Positions 11,601 through 24,100 of a DNA stretch of 64,000 bases are shown here, piece by piece. The notes beneath the pieces are model-generated. The model was not told the origin of the DNA, searched no databases, and was given only the letters and a program-made list of their open reading frames with translations. The first letter of the stretch is position 1; every line of letters begins with the position of its first letter. A program made the position numbers and the translations under genes. Where the stretch lies: positions 19,796,001 to 19,860,000 of the forward strand of contig JAZBRS010000050.1 in the NCBI GenBank assembly GCA_037176725.1, given 5' to 3'. This DNA is from Posidonia oceanica (taxonomy: Eukaryota > Streptophyta > Magnoliopsida > Alismatales > Posidoniaceae).

Positions 11601-14340
11601 TTGTTCATAAGAACTACAACCATGCCAGTTGCAGACAATTATAACCAGGATTGAGGATTTTATTTCCTGAGCCAAATTCAACAATAAATCCAAGTTCTTT
11701 GGAGCTAGGTGAACTCAAATCCGATCCTAGAAAAAGACTAAATTTCACATTACATATGGCACCTCAGTAGTAGATTTTAATCAACAGAAATCAGTGCAGA
11801 TTCAAAACAATTCAAGCTTAAAGTTAATGGTCTTGAAATACAACATCGTAAATTATTATCAATTAATCAAGGGAACTGGATGCCGGACATGTAGAATTTA
11901 GATACCATAGAATCTTTACCTTCAACTTATTAGCTTTTTGCCACTAACTTCCTGTTTCTGAATTGGTTTTTGACTCTTCTTCAACTTCCCCTCCTTTTAT
12001 GTCCTAGTCACTCAAGCCCTTGTTCTCAACAATGTCCTTCTACAGTTCTACTTCCTTTCCTCCTCTACTTATATAATCCACATGAAGCAATTTCAAACAC
12101 ACTCCCAGTACTAAACTTCTTATTGACAAGGAAAATTAGACAATAAGTCACTGGGAAGAATGAAGACAAGGAGATATGTGTCATACGAGGTGCTTATTCT
12201 AAGCTTAAACAAGACGAAGATGGAAAATCCTTGATACAAAATATTACATTTCATGAACCACTTAAAAATAATAAAACCTTATGCCTGTTAGAGGTTATTT
12301 GTAAACAATATAGTTATGTTAGTTATACATATGTCAACATAAGTACATAACGTTGGTCAGAGTTATATAATGTGCACCTTAACGTAGTTTAAACATAAGT
12401 GAGATGACCATTCCTCTAATCCCCATCTCTACTTGTTTTCTTTCATGGTATCAAAGCAGGTAGTTTGTCCCATATTCCAGAAGTTATGATCTTAATCCTT
12501 GTCTGGTTTCTTCTGCATTTTCAATATGGTTGAAGATTTGAGTACAGGCAGCCACATGTCTGAAGGTTGAAATTGAAGCACAATAAAGATGAGCTGAGCA
12601 ACCATACTAGATTGCACATTGAGTGACCAGAAAAATTACTCGAATTTGATTTTGTATCACCTGCATCCCTTGCCTTTATTTGCATAAGGGAACTCTTGGT
12701 ATTGGTACATTGTTGAATCAAAATAAGGAATCCCCGTCTTTGATACTTTTGTTATCAATCTTCTTGCTGAAGAGAACCAATGTATTCCGAGCAATGCGAT
12801 GGGAATGGCACTCAATTTTGACGAATAAACTAGGTTTCGTTGACAAAACACTTGCTCAACCTAGCTAGTAGGATCGGCCCATAATCATGCTCTTTCAAAT
12901 AGGTGCAACAACATGATCCTATTTGGGCCCTGGAATTCAGTAGATTTTGAAATGGCTAATAGCCTAATGATCTCCGAGTTGGCATTTTAAATTTGGACAG
13001 ATCCAAACAAGAGATTTACACAAAGCAATGTACCTACAAGTTTTCAATTTCATGGATTCATCTTTGAATGAGGACTATAACTTCATTAATGTGTACGTAC
13101 TAAATTTAAAGGGCTATGAGATGAATTACGATCATGCTCTCCAACTCCAACTTGTACATCAGTACATGTGGAGTATGAAAACCTCTCTCTGAAAATAGCA
13201 AGAGAAGAAAATGTGAGAATTTCCTCTTGGTTTGAATAGTCCTTTGTACCATCACAGGACAGACACCCACAATATAAGAAAAAGGAGAAATACATAGTTC
13301 AAGTTCAATCTCATATTGGTTTACTTCGTAAAGGATGGTTGGTATTCTAGCATAATTACTTCATTGAATTTACAAGAAGCCTTGTCTCATGCCGAATAAA
13401 ATTTCTATGGAGTTCATGAATCTAGGTAAGTCGTAAGGGGCTAAGCTAAGAAGCACATTTTTCCGTTCACTTTCCTCATGCTTACTTTCCAGAATTTACT
13501 ATCTTAAAATCTAGCTGTTGTGAATCGATAAGTCTAAATCATGCAATTAAACAAAAAACTTGCTCAAGAACATTCTATAGAACAACAACACCACTGTAAA
13601 AATTAAAAAGCAATCTGATGGGAAACATGAACGATGGCAATGACGAAAGTAGTTCAAACTCTAAATTTCGCAGGTTTCTTATTATTCTATGAACGATATA
13701 AAGCTTCTGAACAATGTGGACGCTCATTTTCCCTATTCCTCTAATCTAGTGATGTTGGCATTCAAAATCCACGTTAAAGAGACGATTTTCACTATTTCAG
13801 TGGCAGTTGAAAGCTCGGCATACCCAAATTGATCTGCCGGTTGCAATCGCTATGCCGGTACTTCTCGACAAGCTCCAGCACATCCTCGTCGGTAAGCGGC
13901 TCCCCAATCACAGCCCTCCTCTCCTCCTTGACCCTCCTCCAGTCCACCCCCTGCTCCTCCACCGGCGCGGACACTCCATTCCATTTCCTGTCCAACCTCC
14001 CGGGACCGAAAGGCGAGAACTTGGGCGGCTCCCGGAACGCGATGGGCTTGGCGGAAGGGTTGGTCTCGGAGTAGGAGTAGCGGAAGTCGAAGGGCAGGTC
14101 GGAGTGGGCTGGGAGTTGACGGCCCCTGCTGCTGTTGGCATCCGATGGGGGGTTTGGGGTGGTGGGGCGGCGAGGGGAGAAGGGTGGGTCGTAGGGTTCA
14201 GGTGGAGGAGAGTGGTGGTGGAGAGAACGGGGAAGGAGGAGGAGGAGCAGGAGGGGAAGTGGTGGAGAAGAGCAGGAGGAAGGCTGGAAGAGAATTGGGT
14301 TCCGAAGTGGCGGCGGTGGCAGAAGCGTTTTCCGCAGCAT
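8617..14340 (-). CDS. CRS2-associated factor 2-type CRM-domain splicing factor, mitochondrial
   Basis: Five minus-strand exons, in transcript order 14340-13824, 10870-10743, 10640-10415, 10323-10196 and 8703-8617, join in phase through GT-AG introns to a 361-codon frame. The start chosen is ATG at 14340 (MLRKTLLPPPPLRNP); the frame is open upstream without an ATG. The N-terminus is basic, then leucine- and proline-rich, fitting a mitochondrial presequence. Then come DLPFDFRYSYSETNPSAKP and FSPFGPGRLDR, family hallmarks, a first CRM domain from about residue 150 (GKGGVTHNMIDDIHNHWKRA, VNILILYRGRHYDPKQRP) and a second CRM unit (GLNSSALMKLTRNGVYVNVV, DCKKIGVKLRDLVPCVP, IILWSGKK). CRM proteins bind group II introns; CAF proteins work with the CRS2 peptidyl-tRNA-hydrolase-like protein. 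Chloroplast CAF1/CAF2 are near 600 residues, while the short mitochondrial relatives are about 360-400, so length favours mitochondria. All introns and frames look intact. It is transcribed away from the dehydratase gene across a shared promoter. Confidence 0.9.
9243..9266 (+). repeat. Poly(A) tract of 24 bases in intron 4
   Basis: An uninterrupted A24 run inside intron 4 of the splicing-factor gene (8704-10195). It could be the tail of a small retroposon lying to its left, but I see no flanking duplication, so only the tract is claimed. Confidence 0.9.
10871..13823 (-). other. Intron 1 of the splicing-factor gene, no gene inside
   Basis: A 2.95-kb AT-rich intron with GTATGC donor (minus strand, 13823) and TTCTTAG acceptor. 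No coding homology, LTR or inverted terminus was recognised in it. Confidence 0.6.
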
Positions 14341-15191
14341 CTGCTGTGGGAATAAGGTCGAACAGGTCACGGCTCACCATGTATTCACCTCTTGTCGAAT
14401 TTGAAGATTCTTTTTTTCGTTTTTTTAACCAACTTAGGTGGCTGAATTGACCCTACCGGAAAAGATTTCATATTTACATCCCTCTTTTGACATAAAAAAA
14501 ATTCTGTTGGAGTCATGATGAAATGTTGAGACTAATACCGACTAATAAAGTTTAGATTCAGATCGGATCTCATTCGAAATGTTAACGTGGACGGAAGTCT
14601 TTTTATCAATAGAGTTGCTTTGCTCCCGCTTATCAGGACAGGCAGCAGCTCAATTCATTTACGTAGGTTGATACGACTCTTATCTCGATTCCACCCCATC
14701 TACTGACATAACATGATTTCTACCATGTATTGTAATATGAGTTTTAATTACATTTATAATAACGAGATTATATAATTGTAATTTATTATTTTGAGGGAAG
14801 TTGATATTAAAAGTGAAGAGAAAATCCAAATAGATAACAATCAAGAGGTGAAATTGGTGTACTGTACCCATCAAATACCAATTTAGCTTTTCTGATTTTG
14901 CCACTTGGGACAACCCATTTCTTCCGTATATAATCTGCACCTGAAGTAAACTCACTAAGCTCCGATTGCCGTCAATTTCAGGTCCCCGGGAGCTCTTTGC
15001 CGATCACCCCTTTCCAAATTCCAAGACTCGGTGGAGGAGTTCGTGTTCGTCTCTGCAAGTCTCAATTACGGTACTTTGATCTCTCCCTCTCAAAAAAACG
15101 ATTTCTAGTCCTGTTGCGATCTTGCATAACCTCGGGTTTTTTCAATCTCCGTAGAGGTCGAATCGAAGTGCAAGGTGATAACGATGACGAC
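14341..15191. promoter_or_regulatory. Shared bidirectional promoter region
   Basis: This 851-bp interval separates the start codons of two divergent, intact genes, so it must hold both promoters and both 5' UTRs. Both gene products act in or near organelles (mitochondrial intron splicing and NAD(P)HX repair), so co-regulation is possible but not shown. From 14997 the frame leading into the dehydratase is open upstream of its first ATG without another ATG. I could not assign TATA elements with confidence. Confidence 0.55.
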
Positions 15192-18100
15192 ATGAACCCT
15201 AGGTTAGTCTCTCCGGGTAGTGTGGGGGATTGCATGCTGTTCGCCACATCGGCCGTGTTCAGGAGGCACCAGTTTCTGATTAGGTCCTTGGTAGGACACT
15301 CTTGTCGAAATCATCTGGGGAAGATGGCGGAAGGGGTGAAGGAGGCTGATGCTGAGAATGTCTTGAGGCGGATTACCCCCACGTTGGATCCGAGTAGGCA
15401 TAAAGGCCAAGCAGGTTTGCTTGCCTTTTTTCATCTGTTAGTGCATGCAATTGGATTTGTCTTGATTTTATATGTCGTAATAATGGATGGATGTGAAAAA
15501 AGAGAAGAATGGATGAAGTTCAAGGGCAAGAGTCATACTGATGAATATCTGTTTTCATCCCTTTTTAGAATTCTTAGTTCATTATTAAGCATGGGCAGGT
15601 TTAGAGTTTATTGTGTTTAGCTTACGCTAATTGGTGTGTTGTGTATCCCATTGTCATCATTTGCTGTATGCACTCCTCTCTGAATTCAATAAAACTCACC
15701 CACTAGTGTCTCCTCTCGACAATTATGTCTATGATATCATCATGATGTTATGTTACCACACTGTCATAATAGCCCTTTTCTCATTTACCGATGCACTATT
15801 TGGTTGCTTTTGTCATTCAGGTTTGCACATTTAGGAATGCCATAGTTCTTCAGAAAAGAAACAGCCCATGTTTTCTAGGAGCCTTTTCTATGTCCAAAAA
15901 GTATCTTTGGTGTCCTTATTACTTTGTGAGGAAGTGGACTCAATATGTCACTTTTTTCTCTAATCCAGTCAATGTCAGTTTCATCATCCACATGAAAGAC
16001 TAAACTCTAAACATACCTTGCATGATTTGTGTGAAAATTAACTGTCATAGCTACTATGCTGGTGACTTTTTTTTTAAAAAAACTACTATGCTGGTGAAGA
16101 AGAGGAACTTGATAGATTTTATCGAGATTTCATTACCGCCAGAACGATACCTATGACCATATTGTAGGGAACAGTTGATAATAAAAGGAGAATTGGAAAG
16201 AGCAAGGGGAATGGAACTGGTGATTAGTGCAAATAACTGACAATTAGTCAACCAGTTAATTGGATTTATATATTTAGTCAACAAAAAGTATGCTGGTGTT
16301 TTGTAATAAAAAAAAAAATTTAGATGAAAGTGCAAGAATAACTTTACAAGTTCACATCCTAAATATACGTACATACACAAAATTCAACACAAATCAGACC
16401 TTAAAATTAAATGGGAATAAATCAAAGCATGGCACTGTGGGAATCAAATTAAAACAGATTGCTAGTAACTTATAAGCTTTGCTCTACAAATACTCAGAGA
16501 TCATGATTACTTTGTTATTTGGCTGTTCGCATCATGAAGGTTTCCATTATTTCCCCTATCAAAGTTGATTTCCTCCCTCCACACCATTTTTTTCAAAAGT
16601 CTTAGATTATGGGTTGCTCAATAGTAGTCCATGTATCCATCTTATTAGTTCTTTAAATTATGAACCCCCAACCATATTCTCGAGAAGTTGTTGTGACTAG
16701 TTTCAATTTAGTACATGAACTTGGTCAATTTGATTTCCTTTTCCTGCAGGTAAGGTGGCAGTTATTGGTGGTTGTCGTGAATATACTGGAGCTCCCTATT
16801 TTGCTGCTATCTCAGCCTTGAAAATTGTGAGGACCGCCTTGCTTGTTATTAATCCTTGGTTGATTTTTACCTAATTGAATTTGAGAAAAAGGCCAGTGTT
16901 AAAAAACACAAGTTTGAGCCATTTTCTTGAGAGATAGGGTTCGGGCTTTTACTGATGGGAGCATTCATCCTTTTTGAGCCACTATCTTGTTTTCAAGTGT
17001 TTAGCTTATATATATTTTTCAATGTATGTTCAAAGAACTTAATTTGTCGGTTGCTTGTTCACGTATCTCTTAGTCTTTCATTACATCAGTCCTATAAACA
17101 AAGAAAAAGAGCTCAAACAAATCCACCACAATAATGTACTGAAACCAGCCTTTGATTTTCCTTTTCCTCTTTCATCCTTCATAGTTCTAGCTGCCGTCTT
17201 GCTACTATCCTTCTTTTAACTCAATTCCCTCTACTGTTTTGCCTTGGCTGCTTAATTTACTGTCAAGGCCTCAAGGGTGTCTGCTTCCTAGTTTTACATT
17301 AGGAAAGGAAGAAATTATTCTTTGGAAATACACCAATATTATGCACATTTCTCATGTACTTCTTTTGATTACAGGGTGTGGATCTGTCACATATTTTCTG
17401 TACTAAAGATGCTGCACCTGTCATTAAGAGCTACAGCCCTGAGTTGATTGTACACCCTGTGCTCGAAGAATCATACAGTATAAAGTAGCTATGTTAACAA
17501 GATAACACACATTATTGGTATTTTCCCTCTTTATCAAGTGCTTATCTTTCTTATTGTCAATTTGTCTTTAGGGATGCTGAAAAAACATCGACTTCTAGTA
17601 GGGTAGTTGCTGATGTTATGAAATGGATGGAAAGATTTGACTGCCTTGTCATTGGTCCAGGTCTTGGAAGGGATCCTTTTCTTTTGGTCAGTTGTATTAC
17701 TTGAATTTTTTCCGTTTGTTTCACTCTTTGATCAGTATGTGTAATAAAGTATAAAAGTGACAATTCTGAGTGCACATCTAAAGGAGCGGATCTGTGTCCT
17801 CCTAAATAAAGTTTCTTTCATATACTCTGTGCTGTGTTTCCCTCAAGTCAACTATTCTTTAGCTGTCATTATGTTAGTGAATGAATCTTCTGCATGGTCA
17901 TATTTGGCCATTTCTCATTGCCTGTTTATGATGTCTTTAGTAAGGTATTTTTTCCCATTAACTGCAAATAGGATTTTTATTCTTATTTATGAGACCTTGA
18001 GTGTGAACTTCGCTGATTGAGTATGATGCTTGCTTATGTTTTCGAGGACTGTGTGGCTGATATCATGAAGCACGCACGACAAGCAAATGTACCGATGGTC

Positions 18101-21100
18101 ATTGATGGAGTATGTATTTTGCAGTTGGAAAACACCTGTTTTTTTAGATGGTCCTGACAACTGATTGATTATTTTATCCCTGGAATGAGGACTATTGGGT
18201 AGATGACATAATTTATATGCAGGATGGACTTTTCCTCGTCACTAACAATCTTGAACTAGTCAGAGGATATCCATTAGCTGTCCTAACACCAAATGTCAAT
18301 GAATACAAACGCTTAGTCAATAAAGTTTTGGACTGTGAAGTAAATGATGCTGTTGCTTCTGAGCAATTACAATCTCTTGCAAAACGGTATTTCTCTGATT
18401 TGTTGCATCCTATCTTACCTTTTAATGGGTGGTTTTTATGGATAATTTATTATTTATCAGAATTGGTGGAGCTACCATCCTACGCAAAGGAAAAGAAGAT
18501 CTTATCTGCAATGGTGAAACTGGTAAGACCATTGCAATCTAATTACGTATCTATCGACATTTGATTCTTTGTTTATTTTTTGTGGGTACAGTCTACTTTA
18601 CCTTCTGTCACCTGTTCAATTGTTTCTACAGTTAGTATGGTGAGTACATTTGGATCTCCTCGGCGTTGTGGTGGCCAAGGCGATATCCTTTCTGGAAGGT
18701 ATGTTGGTATATTTTTTATCACGCTTTTTCTCATTTTCTTCATTTATTTTATTACACATTTTGCTATTGTTCTTCATTTTATCCTGTGATTTATGATGGC
18801 AATGTCCCTTTTCTCTTTTGAGTCAATGATAGAACTCCATGAAAAAACGTTATTTTTTCCCCATTCCTGGCCTTTGAGTGTTATGTGTGTTTGAATTTTA
18901 TACTCAATTGTTGTATGTCGATATTCTAAAGAAAGTTTTTAGATTCTAATTTTGCAGATTAGCTGTTTAGTTTTTTTCCTTTATCCCCTGATACACTACT
19001 ATCATTGTTGGGAATATGCTGGGAGACAGGAAACTTGGTCAACTTTCAGATCAAACATTTCATTTGGTTCATCGAAACCTTAAAGCAGAGTGAGGTGATT
19101 TAAACCTTTTTGTTTGTCAGAATCAAGTCAGAAATGAAGTGCTGCAACTATGAAGGCTATCTGTTTTAGGAGAGGAGGTCAAGTACACCGCTAATGTAGG
19201 CTCTAAGTCCTTTCTTATGGGTGAAACAATTCTCAGCTAGATAGTGTAATAAGAAAGATTGCAGTAACTCACCTCAGCTGCTAGAATTAGGTATGAAAAA
19301 TCCGTATTCATTTTCCAGAAACGGATAAGGATGCGGATATTGATATGGATACCATGGATATGAAAAGTGTATATGCATATCCTTAAATAATGGATGTACA
19401 TATGGATCGGGTACGAATATTAGAAGTATGGATATGGATAAAGAAATGGATATCATATAATATCAAGAAATTTTTGTAACTAAGGTTTGAAATATATGTA
19501 AATGAATATATGTTTCATATCTAATAATGTGGAAATCCAGTATCTAATAATGCATGTGTGTGTGTGTGTGTGTGTGCGCGTGCGCGCGCAAGTGTGTGTG
19601 GATGCGTGTGTAGGTATGTGTGTGTGTGTATGTGTGTGCGTGCATGTATGTGTGTGCGTGTGCATACACGTACATGTGCATGTGTGTGTGTGTTATGTAA
19701 TAATGTGTGTGTGTATGTGTACGCGTGCATGCGTGTGCGTGTGTCATGTGTTTGTGTGTGTGCGTGCATGCATCTGCGTGTGCATGCGTGCGTACGTGTA
19801 TGTGCGTGTGCGTGTGTGTGTGCATGTGTGCGTGCACGTGCGTCTGCATCTGTACGTGTGCCTGTGCATCTGTGTCTGTGTCTGTCTCTGTCTCTGTGTC
19901 TGTGTCTGTGTGAAGAATGATATCTGTATCCATTTTCAGACTCTTTCTGTTTTATACTTTTATGGATAATTGTATCCATATCCTCTTAAAAAACAGATGA
20001 ATATGGTGCAGATAATCCATATTCGTTTTCATCTCTAGCTAGCATACTGGTCCTTCCTCACTGGAGCCGTAAGGGGATCTGATGAGCATTGGCATTATTT
20101 TGGTCCAATAGTTTTTAGCTATATGGTATCAACAACAGTTTATTGGGAATAAGACATTGTTGTTGGCAGTGTTGTTGTGCATAAACGCTGTTGATCAGTT
20201 TATTGGGAACATGACATTGTTGTTGGCAGTGTTGTTGTGTATAAACACTGTTGATTAGCTATGAGTAAATGACAAGAGATTAAATTTCCCATACAATGAC
20301 AAAGAGCATGACTTGACTCTAGCACGTACCTACACAAGCAGGTGCACTTTTATACAAGCAAGCAGGCCTAGTAATTAAACCACCTTTAAGAAAGTTCAGG
20401 GTGAAAGATGCCAAGGCGACAACCCTCCAAAATGCCCAAGCTGGAAGGCAAGACACTAGCCCGTTTGAAATGAGATGATGAATACTAAAATACTAGGAAG
20501 AAAGGTATAATATGTAAAAACAAAGAGCCAAATGAATAAAGAAATAAATAAATAATCACATACCACCCTCTATTAGATTAAAGAAAAGAAGATTATCTAT
20601 TGCATTAGGGTATGTAGTTACATATATATAGGGTTCTCAGTTTAAGTGGATATCCAATAACCTATATAACTAAGACCACTAAACTACATGACATAAGGTC
20701 CCTAACATTCCCTCTCAAGCTAGAGCATATATATCTATCATACCCAGCTTGATACATAAAGAGCCAAAAATCCCTACACCCAATCCTTGAGTGAAAATAT
20801 CAGTTAGTTGCTCTGACGACTGGATATATGGTGTAGAAATAATTCCTTACATCACTATGTCTCTAATGTAATGGCAGTGAACTTCTATGTGCTTTGTTCG
20901 TTCATGAAAAATGGGATTATTGGTAATAAACATAGCTGCTTGAATATCACAATGCATAGGGATCGGTGTCTCCAAGTTCTGACAGGAGTGATCTGATCCA
21001 CATCAGCTTGCAAACGGTTTGTGCCATAGACTTGTATTCTGCTTCTTACTATGTCAAGTGACAAGATTTTCTCCCACATATGTGCAAAATCCTGACGTAG

Positions 21101-24100
21101 ACTTTCTATCCCCTCTGTCTCCTGCATATCTTGAATCAAAATATGCTTCTATCTTCAGATGACCATGCTTCCTGTATGTCAACCCCTTTCCTGGTGCACC
21201 TTTTACATATGCAAGAATCCGTAGTGCTCCATCCCAATGGACTTTCCTAGGTTCATGTATGAATTGACTCAGGAGGCTGACTGCATATGAAATATCTGGT
21301 CTTGTCACTGTCAAATTTATAAGTTTACCAATCAACCGTCTGTACTGACTAGGATCCTACAACAACTCCAACGTAGTATCCCAGAAGGACAGTGTCTGAA
21401 CAATGGGGGTGCTTTCAGGCTTGCATCCCAACAATCCTGTCTCCTGGAGAAGGTCTAGAACATACTTTCTCTGTGACAGTGCCATCTTCTGCTTTCCATA
21501 GGCAAACTCAATCCCGAGGAAGTACCGTGGCTTTCCCATATCCTTAGTGACAAAGTGTGTCCTAAGGTGCTTCTTTATCTGCCTAATACCCACTGTATCA
21601 CTGCCTGTCACCAGTATATCGTCAACATAGACTGCCAGTAGGACACCCAACAATAGTTTTCCTGTAGAACACAGAATAAGCAACAGTACATCTCTGGAAG
21701 CCTCCTGTCATGACCATCTGACTGAATTTTTCTAATCAGGCTCTGGGACTTTGTTTTAAGTCATAAATTGCCTTCTTCAATCTACATACTTTATCCTCTT
21801 CCTGAGCAACATACCCTGGAGATTGCTCTATAAGCACGGAGTCCACCAAGTCACCATATAAGAAGGCATTCTTCACATCTAGTTGGCACAGTTCCTATGA
21901 ATTGTTTATAGCAACAGACAACAATACTCTGATGGAGTTGAGACGTGTAACAGGTGAGAAGGTCTCTGCGTAGTCAACTCCATAAGTCTGAGTGAACCCT
22001 CGAGCAACCAATCTGACTTTATATCTATCAACTGTGCCATCAGCTCTGTACTTCACCGTATACACCCATCTACAGGTGACTACAGTGGCTCCAGCAGGAC
22101 AGGTCACCAACTCCCACGTGCCACGATCTGATAATGCCGTTATTTCCTCATCCATGGCTGCCTTCCATTTTGGATGTTGCAGTGCCTCCTGATAATCCCT
22201 GGGAAGTGACTCAGAGGAAATGGACATGGCAAAGGTACGAAACATAAGGTGAAGAGAATCATAAGATACAAAATTTGAGATGGGATGAGCTGTGGAGGAA
22301 CAGGTACCCTTACGAAGTGCAATTAGGAGATCAGACTCGGTTGGAGGTGGATTTGCAGTTGCAGAGGAAGATGGTTTTGTCGTTAGAGACAAGATGGTCT
22401 TCTGGCAGTGACGATACACCTGCAAGGGAAGAAGGGCCTCCTGATTGGTAGGGAGGTTCTGAATGGCACCTGTGGAAGAACAATCAACAATAGATGGAAG
22501 AGGAGGACACTCTACATTCAATGTGACATCATCAGACTAGTTTTTGGATTCAAAAAATGTGACATCGGCAGACACAAGATACCTTCTTGAAGGAGGATGA
22601 AAACATCGATATCCTCTTTGAGTGTGAGAATACCCAACAAACATGCACTTGATAGATCTGGGGGACAACTTATCAAGACCAGGAGAGAGATCCTAGACAA
22701 AGGCAACACACCCAAAAACCTTTAGTGATAAAGGGAACTCTATGTGTGGCTGAATACGTCTAATGGGAACTTCACCTCCTAATGGTGTAGATGACATCCT
22801 GTTTTTGAGATATGTGGCAGTGAGGACAGCATCAGACCAAAAGAACTTAGGGACATTCATATGTAACATAAGAGTGCGAGTGACATCCAGAATATGTCTA
22901 TGTTTGCGTTCAGCAACCTCATTTTGTTGAGAAGTATGAGGACAAGTCGTCTGATGTATAATGCCTAGAGAAGCACAATAGGATTGAACACTAGACTGGA
23001 CAAATTCTATAGCATTATCTGTACGCAAGCATTTTGGAGAAACAACAAACTGGTTTTTTATTTCAGTAATAAAATTCTTGAGAACATCAAATATATGACT
23101 ACGATCTTTAAGCAAATATGCCCATGACACTCTTGAGAAGTCATCAATAAAACAATATAATAACGATGATCAGAAACAAATTGGACTCTGGTTGGACCTC
23201 AGATGTTACAATGAACTAACCTAAACAATTTTTGACTATACACAAGACGCAAACGCTTAAAGGAAGCACGATGGTGCTTGCCTAACTGACACGACCCACA
23301 CTGAAATGGAGAAACTGAAACCTATGGCAAGACTTGCTGTAACTTCTAATGTGATGAGTGTCCTAATCGGTGATGCTATAAGACAGAAGACTCAGATGCA
23401 GATGCCACAAATGCAAGTCCTCGAGGTATATCATCACTGGTCAGAATGTACACACCATTGCCTCGATCACGGTCCAAACCAATCCTCCTCCCCGTCCGTA
23501 AATCTTGAAAAGTACAGTGAAAAGGAAAAAAAGTCACATAACAAAGTAATTACTTGGTGATTGCACTAATGGAAAGAAGGTTGACAGGAAATCGGGCACA
23601 TAAAGGACTTTTTCAAGTGACAGTTGATCAGAGGCCTGGACAACCCTTCTCCACTGACAGAACATGACTGACCATCAACGATGGCCACTGAACGGATATC
23701 AGAAAGCTGAAACAAACGTGTAAAAAGGATTTTTGTACCTGACATATGGGAAGAGACACCTGAGTCAATAATCCAGGAGGTATCCTGGGAGGTCAGGAGG
23801 GTACTAGTACCTAAGGAAGTGGCATGGGAAGCAGTGGCAGCAAAGTTAGTGATCTTTAGCTACAGGAATCGTTCATAGTCAGAGATGGACACTAGCTACT
23901 CCTCGCTGGTGGAAGTAGTAGGAGATGACTCAGTGGTAACATTTGCGGCTTGAGGACGTCCAATAATATCCCAACATTTATCTATCCTGTGTCCCATCTG
24001 TCCACAGTGGGAGCATCGTGGACGTCCTCCAGTGTCTCTGCGTCTATGATCTCTCATCGTTGCCATCGCAGACTGCTCTGACACTGTAATAGGAGTAGCT

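Noticed and set aside
13807..14450. Plus-strand frames opposite exon 1 of the splicing factor
   Set aside because: Glycine/arginine-rich antisense readings of a GC-rich exon whose minus-strand frame has clear homology.
19521..19979. Long His/Thr- and Cys/Val-rich frames on both strands
   Set aside because: They are translations of a TG/CA microsatellite, open in several frames at once.
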